A model generated the notes under the pieces. The model worked only from the letters and a program-made list of their open reading frames with translations. It did not search any database and was not told the DNA's origin. Positions 18,659 through 29,600 of a DNA stretch of 64,000 nucleotides are shown here, in pieces. Source of the stretch: Thermoplasmatota archaeon (GTDB taxonomy: Archaea; Thermoplasmatota; Penumbrarchaeia; Penumbrarchaeales; Penumbrarchaeaceae); the NCBI GenBank assembly GCA_025457865.1, contig JALOTP010000012.1:1-64000 (forward strand), read 5' to 3'. How positions within the stretch are numbered: position 1 is the stretch's first letter; the number at the start of each line of letters is the position of its first letter. The position numbers and the translations under genes are program-made.

Positions 18659-19771
18659 TTGAACCGAAGCCCTTTCCTTACCGTGATAGTGCCCACCTAC
18701 AACGAGAAGGAGAACATGGGCCTTTTACTCCCCGCTCTCGCCGGACCGCTCCGTCAGGACGGCATTCCTTTCGAGGTCCTGGTGATGGACGACAGCTCCC
18801 CTGATGGGACAGGGGGTGAGGTAAGGAGATTATCCAAGGACATACCTGAGGTACGGGCCATCGTAAGGACGAAGGACCGCGGCCTATCCCCTTCCGTCAT
18901 CGATGGCTTTTGCGAGGCAAAGGGGGATGTATTGCTGGTCATGGATGCTGACCTTTCGCATCCCGTGGAGGCCGTTCCGAAGCTGTATCGTGCAATCGTG
19001 GACGGTGGCTCCGATGTGGCCGTCGGAAGCAGGCATGCCAAGGGGGGCTGCATAGAGGACTGGCCGTTCATGCGCAAGTTCATATCCTGGGGCGCCTCGC
19101 TAATGGCCAGGCCCCTCACGTCGTGTTCCGACCCCATGTCAGGTTTCTTTGCCGTCAGGCGGTCCGTCGTCGAAGGTGCCCCCCTGAGAGCAAAAGGTTA
19201 CAAGATACTCCTTGAGGTTCTCGTAAAAGGCAATTACTCGAAGGTGAGCGAGGTCCCCATAACCTTCAGGGACAGGGCCAAGGGCGAGTCCAAGCTTGGG
19301 AGCAAGGTCATCATCAACTATCTACAGCACCTTGTCATGCTATATCTGCACCCGGGGTCAGCCCCTCCGATCAAGTTCCTTTTCGTCGGTGGGACCGGTT
19401 TCCTTCTGGACCTGGGCCTACTCACACTCCTCCTGGGATTAGTGGGCGATTCGACGACCGAGTATATTGTGTTCCAGTCCATATCATTCGCTGCCGCCGC
19501 CAGCTGGAACTTCATATGGAACCGTTACTGGACATTCAACGCATCCAAGGGCCGGGCCCTCCGACAGTACATCCGATTCTTCATCGTGGCAGTGTTCGCC
19601 TTCGCCGTGAGGTGGCTCCTTGCCAGATACATTGGGGTTGAGGTTCTCGGCATAGACAGCCAGCCATATTACCAGATCATGACCGTTGGCGTGATAGTGG
19701 TCGTTACGGTCATCAATTTCCTTGGTTCCAAGCTCTGGGCCTTCAAGACCGACCCCGGGCAGCCTAGATAG
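18659..19771 (+). CDS. DPM1-type glycosyltransferase fused to GtrA domain
   Basis: A 370-aa polyprenyl-phosphate sugar transferase. Residues 1-220 are a GT2 domain with VPTYNEKENM, the DDSSPDGT nucleotide-binding segment and the metal-binding DADLSHP, as in dolichol-phosphate mannosyltransferase. Residues about 235-365 form a GtrA-like four-helix membrane domain (KFLFVGGTGFLLDLGLL). Archaeal proteins of this type make polyprenyl-phosphate-mannose or -glucose and may help move it across the membrane for protein glycosylation. The start is TTG at 18659 with a GGAGA site about ten bases upstream. The nearby ATG at 18649 is in a different frame. It fits the envelope-protein setting. Confidence 0.92.
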   Translation: MNRSPFLTVIVPTYNEKENMGLLLPALAGPLRQDGIPFEVLVMDDSSPDGTGGEVRRLSKDIPEVRAIVRTKDRGLSPSVIDGFCEAKGDVLLVMDADLSHPVEAVPKLYRAIVDGGSDVAVGSRHAKGGCIEDWPFMRKFISWGASLMARPLTSCSDPMSGFFAVRRSVVEGAPLRAKGYKILLEVLVKGNYSKVSEVPITFRDRAKGESKLGSKVIINYLQHLVMLYLHPGSAPPIKFLFVGGTGFLLDLGLLTLLLGLVGDSTTEYIVFQSISFAAAASWNFIWNRYWTFNASKGRALRQYIRFFIVAVFAFAVRWLLARYIGVEVLGIDSQPYYQIMTVGVIVVVTVINFLGSKLWAFKTDPGQPR

Positions 19772-19802
19772 CTTAATAGTCCCAGAATTGGATATTGTAC
19801 CC

Positions 19803-20816
19803 ATGACGGGAAGGGCTTTGGCGATATCCCTTGCGCTCCTCTCTATCATCTCCCTTCCGCAATATCTGGACCCTAGCCCGATCATTGCCGCACCATATGT
19901 CCCTCAACAGGTCGTAGATCTCGTCATCATCGAGATAGTGGAAGAGCTCGTTTCCATGGATGTGTCCGTCGACGGACAGCCATCGATAACGGTCCATTGG
20001 TCCGCAACTCTCAGCACGACGCTCGGAAGGCTCGTCGAATCGGTGGATGTTCATATGACACCCGACCATCCGTCCGAGATAGGGGTGGGTTTATCCATCT
20101 ACGATTTCACCCTCACACCAGCAGAGCCGACCTTAAAGGGAACGGCGAACATAAGCGCGGCGCCAGGGACATCCGCGAGCGCAAGGCCAGTTCTTATCAT
20201 GGACGCTACAGCAATTGCGCAGCCACGGGGGAACAGCGCGGGGGTCACGGCGGATTCCCTTGAGGTTGTCATACTCCCTTTCTTCTCGGCAGAGGCCTAT
20301 TTCTCCGAGACCGCCGTCACCATCAAGGTCGGCGAGAGGAGGTCATTCGTCCTTCACATCGAGAACAGGGGGAATTCAGCAGGTGATTTCAGTGTCAGCG
20401 TAGGAAACTCCCAGGAAATGGCGGATAAGGGATTGGAAGTATCCATCTCCGAACCTACGATCACTATCGGTGAGGGTTCGAGCAGGAAGGTCGATATCAT
20501 CATCAAGGTGAAGGATGGGGCGAAGGTGGGAGGCCACAACCTGCAGGTCAAGGTAACCCCTGTAGAGGCCATGTCAGGCAACATTGAGGGTTCGGCCCTG
20601 ATTGCCCTTGATGTCAGGGAAGCTTACATGTCCGCTGTCCAGGACATACTTGCCAACCCGCTCTATCTCCTGGGCACGTTCGCCCTGGCCGTCATCGTGC
20701 TGGGACTTGCCGTCTTTTTGGGGTTCAGGCTCCGGGCTCACTTGGCCTGGAGAAGGACCCTCAAGAGGATCCGTTCCTCCGGGCATGTTATGGAAGAGGG
20801 TCCAAAGGGCCTCTGA
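19803..20816 (+). CDS. Exported single-pass membrane protein with NEW3-like domain
   Basis: A 337-aa protein with a signal peptide (ALAISLALLSIISLP). A beta-rich domain at about 40-165 is followed by an Ig-like NEW3/COG1470 domain (VGERRSFVLHIENRGNSAGDFS ... GSSRKVDIIIKVKDGAKVG) and one membrane helix near 285-310 (LLGTFALAVIVLGLAVFLGF), then a short basic tail. NEW3-type domains are common in archaeal envelope proteins and pack against other surface proteins. The ATG at 19803 begins the signal peptide; the upstream 27 residues of the track ORF are not signal-like. It follows the glycosyltransferase by 31 bases and abuts the convergent beta-helix gene (stops at 20816 and 20817). Confidence 0.75.
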   Translation: MTGRALAISLALLSIISLPQYLDPSPIIAAPYVPQQVVDLVIIEIVEELVSMDVSVDGQPSITVHWSATLSTTLGRLVESVDVHMTPDHPSEIGVGLSIYDFTLTPAEPTLKGTANISAAPGTSASARPVLIMDATAIAQPRGNSAGVTADSLEVVILPFFSAEAYFSETAVTIKVGERRSFVLHIENRGNSAGDFSVSVGNSQEMADKGLEVSISEPTITIGEGSSRKVDIIIKVKDGAKVGGHNLQVKVTPVEAMSGNIEGSALIALDVREAYMSAVQDILANPLYLLGTFALAVIVLGLAVFLGFRLRAHLAWRRTLKRIRSSGHVMEEGPKGL

Positions 20817-23800
20817 TCATTCTTCGTCCTCATCGAATTCCTCAAGGTCCATGGGCTCCTCTTCGAACTGCACCCCGCAGTTGGGGCATGTGCTGGCCTC
20901 CATCGAGATAAGCTCACCGCATGCAGAGCAGACGCTCATGCTCTCAAGGTCCTCAAGGTCTTCGAGGTCCTTGTCGGCCTTCCCCTTGGGCGTTCTCAGG
21001 CTATCCTCTTCGAACTCCACCTCAGCGGTATCTATCTGTGGCGGGGCAGAGCTCGGGAGCTTTATGGTCCCGTTATAGATGAGGTAACCCAGGGCAGCAG
21101 CCCCGGCGATGATGACCAATACCATGATGAGGATGATAACCTGGAGCCATGGGAACGGGTCCTCCGGAAGTTTGGACCTGAACGGGTCGTAGGGATAGGA
21201 ATCCTTCTTGTTCGGAACACCGTCCCCGTCTATGTCAGGGTCCCTGTCATCCCCCAGTCCATCAAGGTCCATGTCCCCTGGCAATGCCGGGTTCTTGGTA
21301 TATGGGTCAGAGGTGTCAGGTATGCCGTCATTGTCATCGTCAGTGTCCATCCAGATGTATGTGTTCAAGGCATCCCCGTCCGGAAGACCGTCCCTGTCGG
21401 TATCGAGCGGATTGGAGAACGGGTTCAGCGGGTCGGAACCGAGGACCAGCTCCTTCTCATCGAACCACCCGTCGTTGTCATCATCATTATCCGATATGTC
21501 CGGGATACCGTCCTTATCGGTATCTATGGGCGTCAATCTGACGGAGAGGACATAGGAAGGCCCCTGTTCATTGTCAGAGTCCTCGGGCACTATCTCAACT
21601 GAGATGTTCTGGTGGTCCGGGTACCTCCAGTTGGCCTGAGATTTATTGAGATCCGGCGTGTCCGTCACCGAGATGGGCAATCCCGACAGGCTCCAGTAAT
21701 AGGTTGGTCGGACCACATCCCCATCTGGATCGGTCCAGACCAGGTCCGTGATGTGGATCCGTTCAGTGCTCTCATCCACAACAGATGGCATCAATCTGGC
21801 AGATCTGATGGTGGGGGGAGAGTTCCTGACGATGACGGAATCCGTTACTACATCCGACCTGTCCTCACCGTCGAATGTCCAGGCATTGACCTTGATCTCA
21901 TCGCCCTTCTTGGTGAAGCGGCTCTCGAGGATAGGGCTGTCTGGGGCCCCTATGCTCACGAACTCGCTCCCAGACCTCTTCTCCCAGAGGTAGTGGAAGG
22001 TAACGGTCCCGCTATCCGGGTCATCCCAAGTTCCGGGTACTACCAATAGGTCCTGGTCCGTCCGCGGTGTTCTTGAGGTGAACGTTATGGAGCCAAGTGT
22101 CGGTGGGGCGTTCCCCACCCTCACGGGTGCGGACCAGACCGGCGATCCCAGATCACCATAGTTGAGACCGTGCCAGTCCGCCGGAGTGATGGTGAAGTTC
22201 CATACTTGCCCTGAGACAACGTTCGGTATCGCCCTCTGATTGTCATATTCGGTTATATGGGTCCCATCACGGTACCATTGGATTATCTGGTAGGACGGCT
22301 GGGGGTCGTCGGGGTCGATATCGTACCAGTCCCATGATGCGATGAGGACATCCCCCGTCCTGGGGGCCGGTGATCCCATCGATGAGGTGATCTTGACATT
22401 GGAGACCATTGGGGGGTCGTTCACTGGAATGACCGTCACGGTCACAGAGGCCAGTAGGGATTTGCCGTGGGGGTCGGTCGCCTTGAGCAGAATGGACCCC
22501 TCGCCGTTCCAGTCCTTCTGGAGCGTAACAAAAAGCTTATCGCCCATCAGATAGGGGGAGATCTGCGGGACCTGCCCGGTGACAGAGAAGCTCAGGTTTC
22601 CATTGTCCTTGCCAATATCGGAGAACCATCTGCCAATATCGATCGAGCCACCAATGAGACCGCTATCCTCGTAGGCAAGGACGTTATCATCGAAAGAAGC
22701 CGTTTTAATAGGTGTCTGGAAACCTTCGAAGGACAGGTGTGTCCTCATTGTAAGCTCAATGAGCATATCCTCGCTGGAATAGTGGTTGTTGGGGGGGTCC
22801 TGACGATCGATGTATGTGACCTGGACAAAGGTGGTCACAAGGGATGAGTCAACCCCTGTCTGGAACGGTATCAGGGGGTCCCTCACCCGGTAGCTCTCGA
22901 ACTCTCTACTGAAGAGCGATGGTATCCCCTTCACGATCGTGGTGATGGCGGGGTCCCCTCTTACGACAATGATATCGAATGGGACATTTCCCCTCTCCTC
23001 GTTGAGGACCTCGGCCGTGAGGGTGAACTTGATTATGGCCTCACCATCGATCCCGCTCACCTGTATGTCGTAAGGGCTTACCGTAGAATCTATCAATGTG
23101 GCCTTCGCATTCTCGAGGTAAATGGGTGCGGGTCTGTTCCCGGAGAAGGTGCAGTCCCTGATCTCGACGTTCTTCGTCTTGTTGGAGAACAGGTACATAC
23201 CCCATTTATTGTCAATGAAATGGGTCCCAATTACCTTGAGGTTCTGGGATACCCCAACCACTTCCATGCCCTTCTGGTTGTTCTTGAAGATGCTGTTGGT
23301 GATATTGCCTTTGCCGTCCTTCAGATATAGGGCGGTACCATCTATCGATTCGAGACTGCTCCCTAAGATCTCGACCTGGCTCCTATCAAGGACCAGGGCT
23401 TCCGTACCTCCGCTGACCAGGACCCTGTCAAGCTCTATCCGGCTGGACCCGACGGCCTTGAACTGGTCCAGGTAGCCCAGATAGCCCCCTTTCACAATAA
23501 CTTTGGATCCGGTGCCTGACAGGACCGTGAACCTGTCCGTGGTCCGATAGGGCCTGATGTGGCAGTTTTTGAGGTTCAGGGTCGCAATGGCGTTGACATC
23601 TATTACGTTGTTCGTGCCCAAGAGAGAGAGGTTCTCGTTCCTCAATTTCGGGCTGCTCCCGCTTATCACGTTGATATCGAGGTCGGCCAGGACCCTTCCC
23701 TGGAATGTTTCGCTCCCCACCTCGTCATAGTTCGACATGGTCCAGAGTACATCGTACTTGGGATCGGCGATCAGGTCACCATTGATGTTAGAATCGACCT

Positions 23801-26474
23801 TGATGGCCTTCAATCCTACTGGCACCCTTCTGGTAACGCTCTCGCCTGTGGATAGAAGGATGCCCGAGCCCTGGTTCGACCGAAGGACCATGGTGGTCAA
23901 GTTGAAATAGTTCCCAGAGAGGGGGACCGTTCCATCGGAGGTCACATGGACATGCAGTCCCTCCCCGACGTTCTGGGACCCTTCATAGCTTGTCATTGAT
24001 AGTGATGCGAGGGATTCGAGCACAGCGCCCGTCCCCTTGTTGGACGCGCATTTTAGGAATGTGACCGTGAGGCTCCCGCCCACCATGTTCAATCCGTTCA
24101 GGGCATTGGACTCGGCCTTGGACTGCTGTGCAGTGGATGTGCCTTGTATGGTCAGGGCTGCGTTCACCGCATGGATCCCATGGCCAGCCTTACTTGAGCT
24201 GAACTCGCTCTGGAGTATTGTCACTGCGGAGCGTGCCTTGACATCCAATCCGTTCATGTCGTTAGATGGGAATCTGCATCCATCGATAGTACCCCTGCAA
24301 TCGGTGTCAATTACCATCCCCGAGCCCCCATTGCTCAGAACATCCGTGTTCTTCATGTTGATGGTCCCATGGTCCGCCAGGAAGATGCCACCGATAGCGT
24401 TCAGGTCAATGGTGTTCGTGGAGCCGCTGGTCAGGTTCAGGGTGGAGTACGGTTGTGTGTAGATACCCCATCCTCCGCAGCTCCGAATGTTCAGACCATT
24501 GGCGCTGACCTTCTGAGCGTTCCTCAAGTATAGGCCGTCCAGGGGTGCGGACTTGATAGTTATGCTTTCCAGCACGACAAATCCATTCGAAGGCCAGTTC
24601 GTTATTGCCAGGCCATGACCGGTACCGTCCTGTATCTCCCCCCTCATCAACTTGAAGGTCGGCGTTACAGATGAGGTGATATCAAGGGTTATGACCCCCA
24701 TGGAATCGGACCTCACATATCTGTCCGATGACAGAGATTGAAGGTTGCAGTCCTGGATGTTGATACCCACTATGTACGACAGGGAGGTCCCCTTGAGGTA
24801 TATACCAGCATTTTTCGGGGCCCCCCTCTTGACCGTTACTTTAAAGAGATTAAGAGGGGCGGTCAGCGGGTAGGACGAGGGGAGCGTGATGTGCAGACCA
24901 TACTCCTCGGATTCGGAGTCGAGCCCGTCAACCTTCAGAAGCCCAGATGATGACCTGACACCATAATGAGTGTCATCTATGTGGATGCCTTTAAGTTCCG
25001 TCCATCCTCCGGTGATATCCACGCCATGATCGAACTTGACCGCAGTATCGTTTATGGTCAGGTTGCGGAAAGTGTTCAATGTCCAATCGTTGCCAAGGCC
25101 CGATGATAGAACCCTCAGGCCCGTCCTGGTCTGGGCGGTTCCCAGCAGTTTTCCCCCGACCCAGCTGATCCCTGAATTAGATATCATTGCAAGGGTCGGG
25201 CAGCTATGCTTCACCGTACTAACGCCAATATCGACGTTGGTCATGTTGACCGATCCGCTCGATGAGGAATAGAGCAGATAGCTGGTCCCATTGAACACCT
25301 TCACCTGGTCGATGAGCAAAGAAGGTGTTGTGACGATATTCTTCGCCCATGCCCCCATCTTTGCCTCTGTTATTAAGGTGGTCAAGGCAGTTTCCGTCCT
25401 TCCCTGCCCGCCTATCAAAGGCATCCCGATGTAGGCACAACCATGGCCATTGTCAGGTGCAGTGAACCTCAATCTCATAGGTGTATTGTATGCGGTCCCA
25501 GTCAGCGATATCCTGCTGTCGTCTGCATTCACCCATTCGCTGAAGACCGTATTGCTCTTTGGGAAACCGCTGAAGGACTTCCATGTGCCATCGTTGTACT
25601 GGAACGATAGGACCGCCTGGGATGACCTGGAATCCAGGAAATGTGGGACCTTGATGTATGGTGATACGTATCCAACGACCGTCCAGTTGAAGGTCAGCTC
25701 GACGGTCCCGGACCCCGCATAGTAGATGTTGGAGGTCTGTAGGTCATAAGGCCTCCAGACCGAATTGTTGAGGACCCTCAGTGCGGTCGTGAACCTACCC
25801 CTGAGCTCAACGTTACGGATGACGGAGGGGTCTTGGGACCAGGTATGGTTCGTATCGATGACGAGCGATGCCCCTGCACCGTTACCGTATACTATGGTAT
25901 TGGTGAGGATCACGCCGCTTTGAAGTATCCTGACATGGTTGCTAAGATCGGATATCCATGAAGCATTGATACGCCCCTCGTGGAGCATCATCATCGCCGG
26001 GTAGGTCAGGGAGCTGGTTGGCGCAGAGATGTTGGTCCTCTCTATGTTCAGGGAGCTGCCGTTCAAGGCCTTGATCACGTAACCGAGCCTGGATTTCGAT
26101 GTGATATTGGAATTGAATTTGGGGGCCGCCTTGGACCCGGTGATGTTCACCATGCCACCTTTCTCCACCACAAGTTGCGAACCAGCGTTCTGGAAGTTCA
26201 GGGTGCAGTTGATGAACTCGTAGATATCGCCCGATTTGACCCTGAGGGTAGTGATGTTCACGGTCTTGTCCTTGTAAATTGTTTTTACCCCTGGCGTAGG
26301 GGTGGACAGGACCTCCGGTATGGAGGATGTCCCCTCTACCTTTGCTCCGTCCTCATGACCTATGCTCGATGGAGCCATCACGGGAAGTATTACCACAAGC
26401 AGCAGCATGGATATGAAGGTCACCGCCCATGATGGCGTTACTTTCATTCCTGTTCGAGAAATCTCCTTCATCAT
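20817..26474 (-). CDS. Giant beta-helix surface protein with TSP3 repeats and cytoplasmic zinc ribbon
   Basis: An 1885-aa exported protein. The signal peptide (WAVTFISMLLLVVILPVMA) leads into more than a thousand residues of right-handed parallel beta-helix repeats (short GxxIxxxN coils such as ITNSIFKNNQKGMEVVGV). Cadherin/PKD-like domains follow (AYEDSGLIGGSIDIGRWF and later). A TSP3 calcium-binding array lies at about 1655-1758 (DTDKDGIPDISDNDDDNDG), then one membrane helix at about 1772-1798. The cytoplasmic tail ends in a zinc ribbon (CSACGELISMEASTCPNCG) and an acidic terminus. ATG 26474 follows a GGAGG site. Carbohydrate binding or cleavage is possible for the helix, but no catalytic residues are evident. 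A zinc ribbon inside the cell on a surface protein is unusual. Confidence 0.85.
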   Translation of the reverse strand: MMKEISRTGMKVTPSWAVTFISMLLLVVILPVMAPSSIGHEDGAKVEGTSSIPEVLSTPTPGVKTIYKDKTVNITTLRVKSGDIYEFINCTLNFQNAGSQLVVEKGGMVNITGSKAAPKFNSNITSKSRLGYVIKALNGSSLNIERTNISAPTSSLTYPAMMMLHEGRINASWISDLSNHVRILQSGVILTNTIVYGNGAGASLVIDTNHTWSQDPSVIRNVELRGRFTTALRVLNNSVWRPYDLQTSNIYYAGSGTVELTFNWTVVGYVSPYIKVPHFLDSRSSQAVLSFQYNDGTWKSFSGFPKSNTVFSEWVNADDSRISLTGTAYNTPMRLRFTAPDNGHGCAYIGMPLIGGQGRTETALTTLITEAKMGAWAKNIVTTPSLLIDQVKVFNGTSYLLYSSSSGSVNMTNVDIGVSTVKHSCPTLAMISNSGISWVGGKLLGTAQTRTGLRVLSSGLGNDWTLNTFRNLTINDTAVKFDHGVDITGGWTELKGIHIDDTHYGVRSSSGLLKVDGLDSESEEYGLHITLPSSYPLTAPLNLFKVTVKRGAPKNAGIYLKGTSLSYIVGINIQDCNLQSLSSDRYVRSDSMGVITLDITSSVTPTFKLMRGEIQDGTGHGLAITNWPSNGFVVLESITIKSAPLDGLYLRNAQKVSANGLNIRSCGGWGIYTQPYSTLNLTSGSTNTIDLNAIGGIFLADHGTINMKNTDVLSNGGSGMVIDTDCRGTIDGCRFPSNDMNGLDVKARSAVTILQSEFSSSKAGHGIHAVNAALTIQGTSTAQQSKAESNALNGLNMVGGSLTVTFLKCASNKGTGAVLESLASLSMTSYEGSQNVGEGLHVHVTSDGTVPLSGNYFNLTTMVLRSNQGSGILLSTGESVTRRVPVGLKAIKVDSNINGDLIADPKYDVLWTMSNYDEVGSETFQGRVLADLDINVISGSSPKLRNENLSLLGTNNVIDVNAIATLNLKNCHIRPYRTTDRFTVLSGTGSKVIVKGGYLGYLDQFKAVGSSRIELDRVLVSGGTEALVLDRSQVEILGSSLESIDGTALYLKDGKGNITNSIFKNNQKGMEVVGVSQNLKVIGTHFIDNKWGMYLFSNKTKNVEIRDCTFSGNRPAPIYLENAKATLIDSTVSPYDIQVSGIDGEAIIKFTLTAEVLNEERGNVPFDIIVVRGDPAITTIVKGIPSLFSREFESYRVRDPLIPFQTGVDSSLVTTFVQVTYIDRQDPPNNHYSSEDMLIELTMRTHLSFEGFQTPIKTASFDDNVLAYEDSGLIGGSIDIGRWFSDIGKDNGNLSFSVTGQVPQISPYLMGDKLFVTLQKDWNGEGSILLKATDPHGKSLLASVTVTVIPVNDPPMVSNVKITSSMGSPAPRTGDVLIASWDWYDIDPDDPQPSYQIIQWYRDGTHITEYDNQRAIPNVVSGQVWNFTITPADWHGLNYGDLGSPVWSAPVRVGNAPPTLGSITFTSRTPRTDQDLLVVPGTWDDPDSGTVTFHYLWEKRSGSEFVSIGAPDSPILESRFTKKGDEIKVNAWTFDGEDRSDVVTDSVIVRNSPPTIRSARLMPSVVDESTERIHITDLVWTDPDGDVVRPTYYWSLSGLPISVTDTPDLNKSQANWRYPDHQNISVEIVPEDSDNEQGPSYVLSVRLTPIDTDKDGIPDISDNDDDNDGWFDEKELVLGSDPLNPFSNPLDTDRDGLPDGDALNTYIWMDTDDDNDGIPDTSDPYTKNPALPGDMDLDGLGDDRDPDIDGDGVPNKKDSYPYDPFRSKLPEDPFPWLQVIILIMVLVIIAGAAALGYLIYNGTIKLPSSAPPQIDTAEVEFEEDSLRTPKGKADKDLEDLEDLESMSVCSACGELISMEASTCPNCGVQFEEEPMDLEEFDEDEE

Positions 26475-26513
26475 CTCGGGCCTCCTTTATCGCTCCTGAT
26501 ACCCCCAGGTAGG

Positions 26514-26525
26514 GAGTTTAAAAGG
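26514..26525 (-). promoter_or_regulatory. TATA box of the giant beta-helix gene
   Basis: CCTTTTAAACTCC on the minus strand, about 45 bases before the ATG at 26474. The ribosome binding site AAGGAGG lies six to eight bases before that ATG. The remaining gap to 26617 is AT-rich, with no feature I can name. Confidence 0.5.
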
Positions 26526-26617
26526 CGTTTTCAGCGCATTATGAACCTGTTCCTATTTTAATTATGAGGTCCAAAATTATCCTATTAGATAAAATTAAAG
26601 TGATAATGGGTAGGTCT

Positions 26618-29600
26618 TCATTTCACCTTTTTGAGGGTCTGCAAACGGTTATATCGTGGAAGATAGAGACGGTAAACGGAGGTTAGGATGAAGATGGCGG
26701 AGTATGCGGAGAAAGCTAGGAGTATCATTATGAGCAAGATGAACTCCCTTATGGAAGGGATATTTATCAGGAAGACCGCGGTCATGCCCATGACCATCGT
26801 GGCCGTCGCCTCTATGAATGACCATCCCGAGGTCTCTGCCGCCCAGACCACGCCCTCGATCTGCATGTTCTTCTGACGGATCCTCTCGGTTATGTGTATG
26901 GAGAAATCGACCCCTGTTCCTGCTATGATCGAACCGATGAGGGCTGTGAAGAGGTTCAGGTCACCTGAGAACATATTGTCCTCGGGGCCCCATATCAGCT
27001 CACCGAACTGACCGACACCGAAGATAGCGACATACTGCCAGAAAATGACGAGCGTCACAGGGATCATGGTAATGAGGGCCACCCTCCATGACCTGAAGAA
27101 CAAGAGCAGTATCAGGAAGATCATTATCCATGCAGTTATCGTGGATTGGTTAGATTTCTCGACTATGACCTCATTGACCGCAACAAGGACCTTGCCGAAT
27201 CCCGAGAGGGGTGATGCCGTGACACCACCTCCTTCTTTGGATGAGACGATGAAATCCCCTTCAGTGGAAATTGCCCGATCGACATTGTTAACGACCCTCT
27301 CGGTATCGATTATGTCCATATTGGGCATGTTCATGTAAACTATCGTCTTCGAGTAATCATCATTTACGAGCATTCCCTTGATCTCAATACCAAGGGAATT
27401 GTAGAAGATGTTGACTAGAAAGACCTTAAGGTCCTCTTTCAGGATAGCTTGTGCCCAGGAGCTGTCATCAGGAACGTTGTTCCAAGCAACCCAGAATGAT
27501 TTCTTAACGACGTTACTTCTTACCCATTGGTCGAACAGCTCGGCAGCATCTTCTGAGATCTGGGCGGCCCTTATCAAGAGCTCCTGATAATAAGGTGTAT
27601 TGGTAAAATCAGGGATCTGGACCATTTTCATAATATCCACTATTGATACGCCCTGAGCGTTCTTAAGGCCCTCGTCCCCTTCGGTCCCGTTCCCGTTTAT
27701 GGCCGTCATCAAACGCTCTAGCTTGATGAGCACTGCATTGTCTTTCATGCTGTCATCGATAGCATCGTGCCTGCCATCCTTATCGATGTCCAAGGAGGGT
27801 GATCCCCTCACCAGCATGAGCCCTATCTGGCCCGAACCGAAGGTATCTGACTGCTCCGCCATCTTCTGGACCACTGGTTCATCCGCGGGGGAGAGCATGA
27901 TATAGTCCATGTTCGCGGTAACGACCGATAGTCCACCGACCTCTATGTCGGTCAAAGGAATGGGCGACGGTGGTGAGAGCGCTATCGAGAAGATGGCAAG
28001 GATGAGAGCGCCTATGATTATCTTCCTGCTGTGCTTTATCGGGATCTGCCCTATCCTCTTTGAGACAGGGGACACGGTCTGGCCACCGTCGGCCTTGGGG
28101 GATTTCTTATAGTTCAGCCATATCACAAGCGTAGGTGTGATGAGGATGGTCGTCACATAGCATGCCATGATACCAGTGGACAGCCCGAATCCGAGCACCT
28201 GCATCGTAGGCATGTTGACGGTCAGCATGGAACCGAAGCCGAAAGCGGTGGTGGCCGCGCTCAGGAAGATCGCCCTACCCGTCGTTTTCAGGGCGTATCG
28301 GATCCTCATCTCCTTGTCCGGAATAGAGGCGCTCTCTTCGGCATATCTGTTGGCAATGTACAGGCCGTAGGCTACTCCGAGCGCTATCAGTATAGGGGCG
28401 ACCAGTACTACTTGAGGGGTCAGGATGGGAAGGAAGATCCCCATCATGCCAAAGGAAACTATCAGTGAGAAGAGTATCGGAAGCAGTGTTATGAGCCATA
28501 TCTTCAAGGTCCTATGGAAGATGAGGAGGGAGGCACCCACCATCAGTAGGGCCCAGGGGAAGACGGTCACCATCTCCCTCATCGTTCTCTGTGAGATCAT
28601 CCTAGCAAGGGGTGTAGGGCCTGTCAGGGTCATCCTGCAGTGGACCTCTCCCCGGTCGTACCTCCTTTCCCACTGCTTCGTGGTATCCTTGCTACCCGGC
28701 CTCACGCCCGGGTCTACGAAGTAGGGTGCTATCTTATCCTCGATATTGGTGATTAGCTTGTCCTGGTCCACCTTCTTGGAGAGCCCCATGAGTATCAGGG
28801 CGGAATCGTAGATGCCATCATTGTTGATATCCGCAACAAGGGACCCGATCTTCTCAGGTCCTATGGCATTGAAGAACTGGTCGATGAGGTTTTGATCCGT
28901 AGGTATGGAATAATTGCCCGTTAACTGGTCAGGCAGAGAGAATTGAACCAGTTCCCTGGGCAGCTCATTGAGGAAGGCCACGGAGATGGCATTGGATGCA
29001 TTGTGCAGCGTCTTAATTAGGGTGGAGATGGAGAAACAGAAGATTATCCCATCAACGGACCCTTTATCGGTCTTGTTGAAGTTCAATGCCTCTTCGATAT
29101 CCGAGATCTCCTTAAGGACAGAATAGTCCGTGATATTGGTCTCATCCGTTGGATCGTACTTATTCGGGGTTTCTATGAAGATGGTCGCTAGGTCCGTCGA
29201 CCAATCGACCTTCATCTCGGTAAGTACCTTCTCGGCATCCGAGCCGAACGGGAGATATACCTCGAAATCCCCCCTGATCTTCTGCTGAAGATTGGGTTTC
29301 ACATCCTCCCCAGCTAGCTTCTGGGGAAGATAGTCAGGCCCGATTATTCCCATATAACCAATAAGAAGGCATACTACGATGGTAATGACAAAAATGGGTC
29401 CCCTGAACTTTAAAATCCCCTCCATGAGGGTATCCATGGATTTTGATCGGAAGATCCTCTCCGAATAATTCTCGCTCTTATCATCTAGCTCCTTGATCCT
29501 TCTTCCCGTCTCCCTGAGAAGGATCTTTGCCTTCCTGGTTATCTCTGGTGTCCTATCACCTAGTTCTGTAACGACCTTGTCCAATGTCTCCTCGACATCT

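Noticed and set aside
18649-18661. ATG at 18649 as start of the DPM1-GtrA gene
   Set aside because: It is not in frame with the glycosyltransferase; the TTG at 18659 is in frame and preceded by GGAGA.
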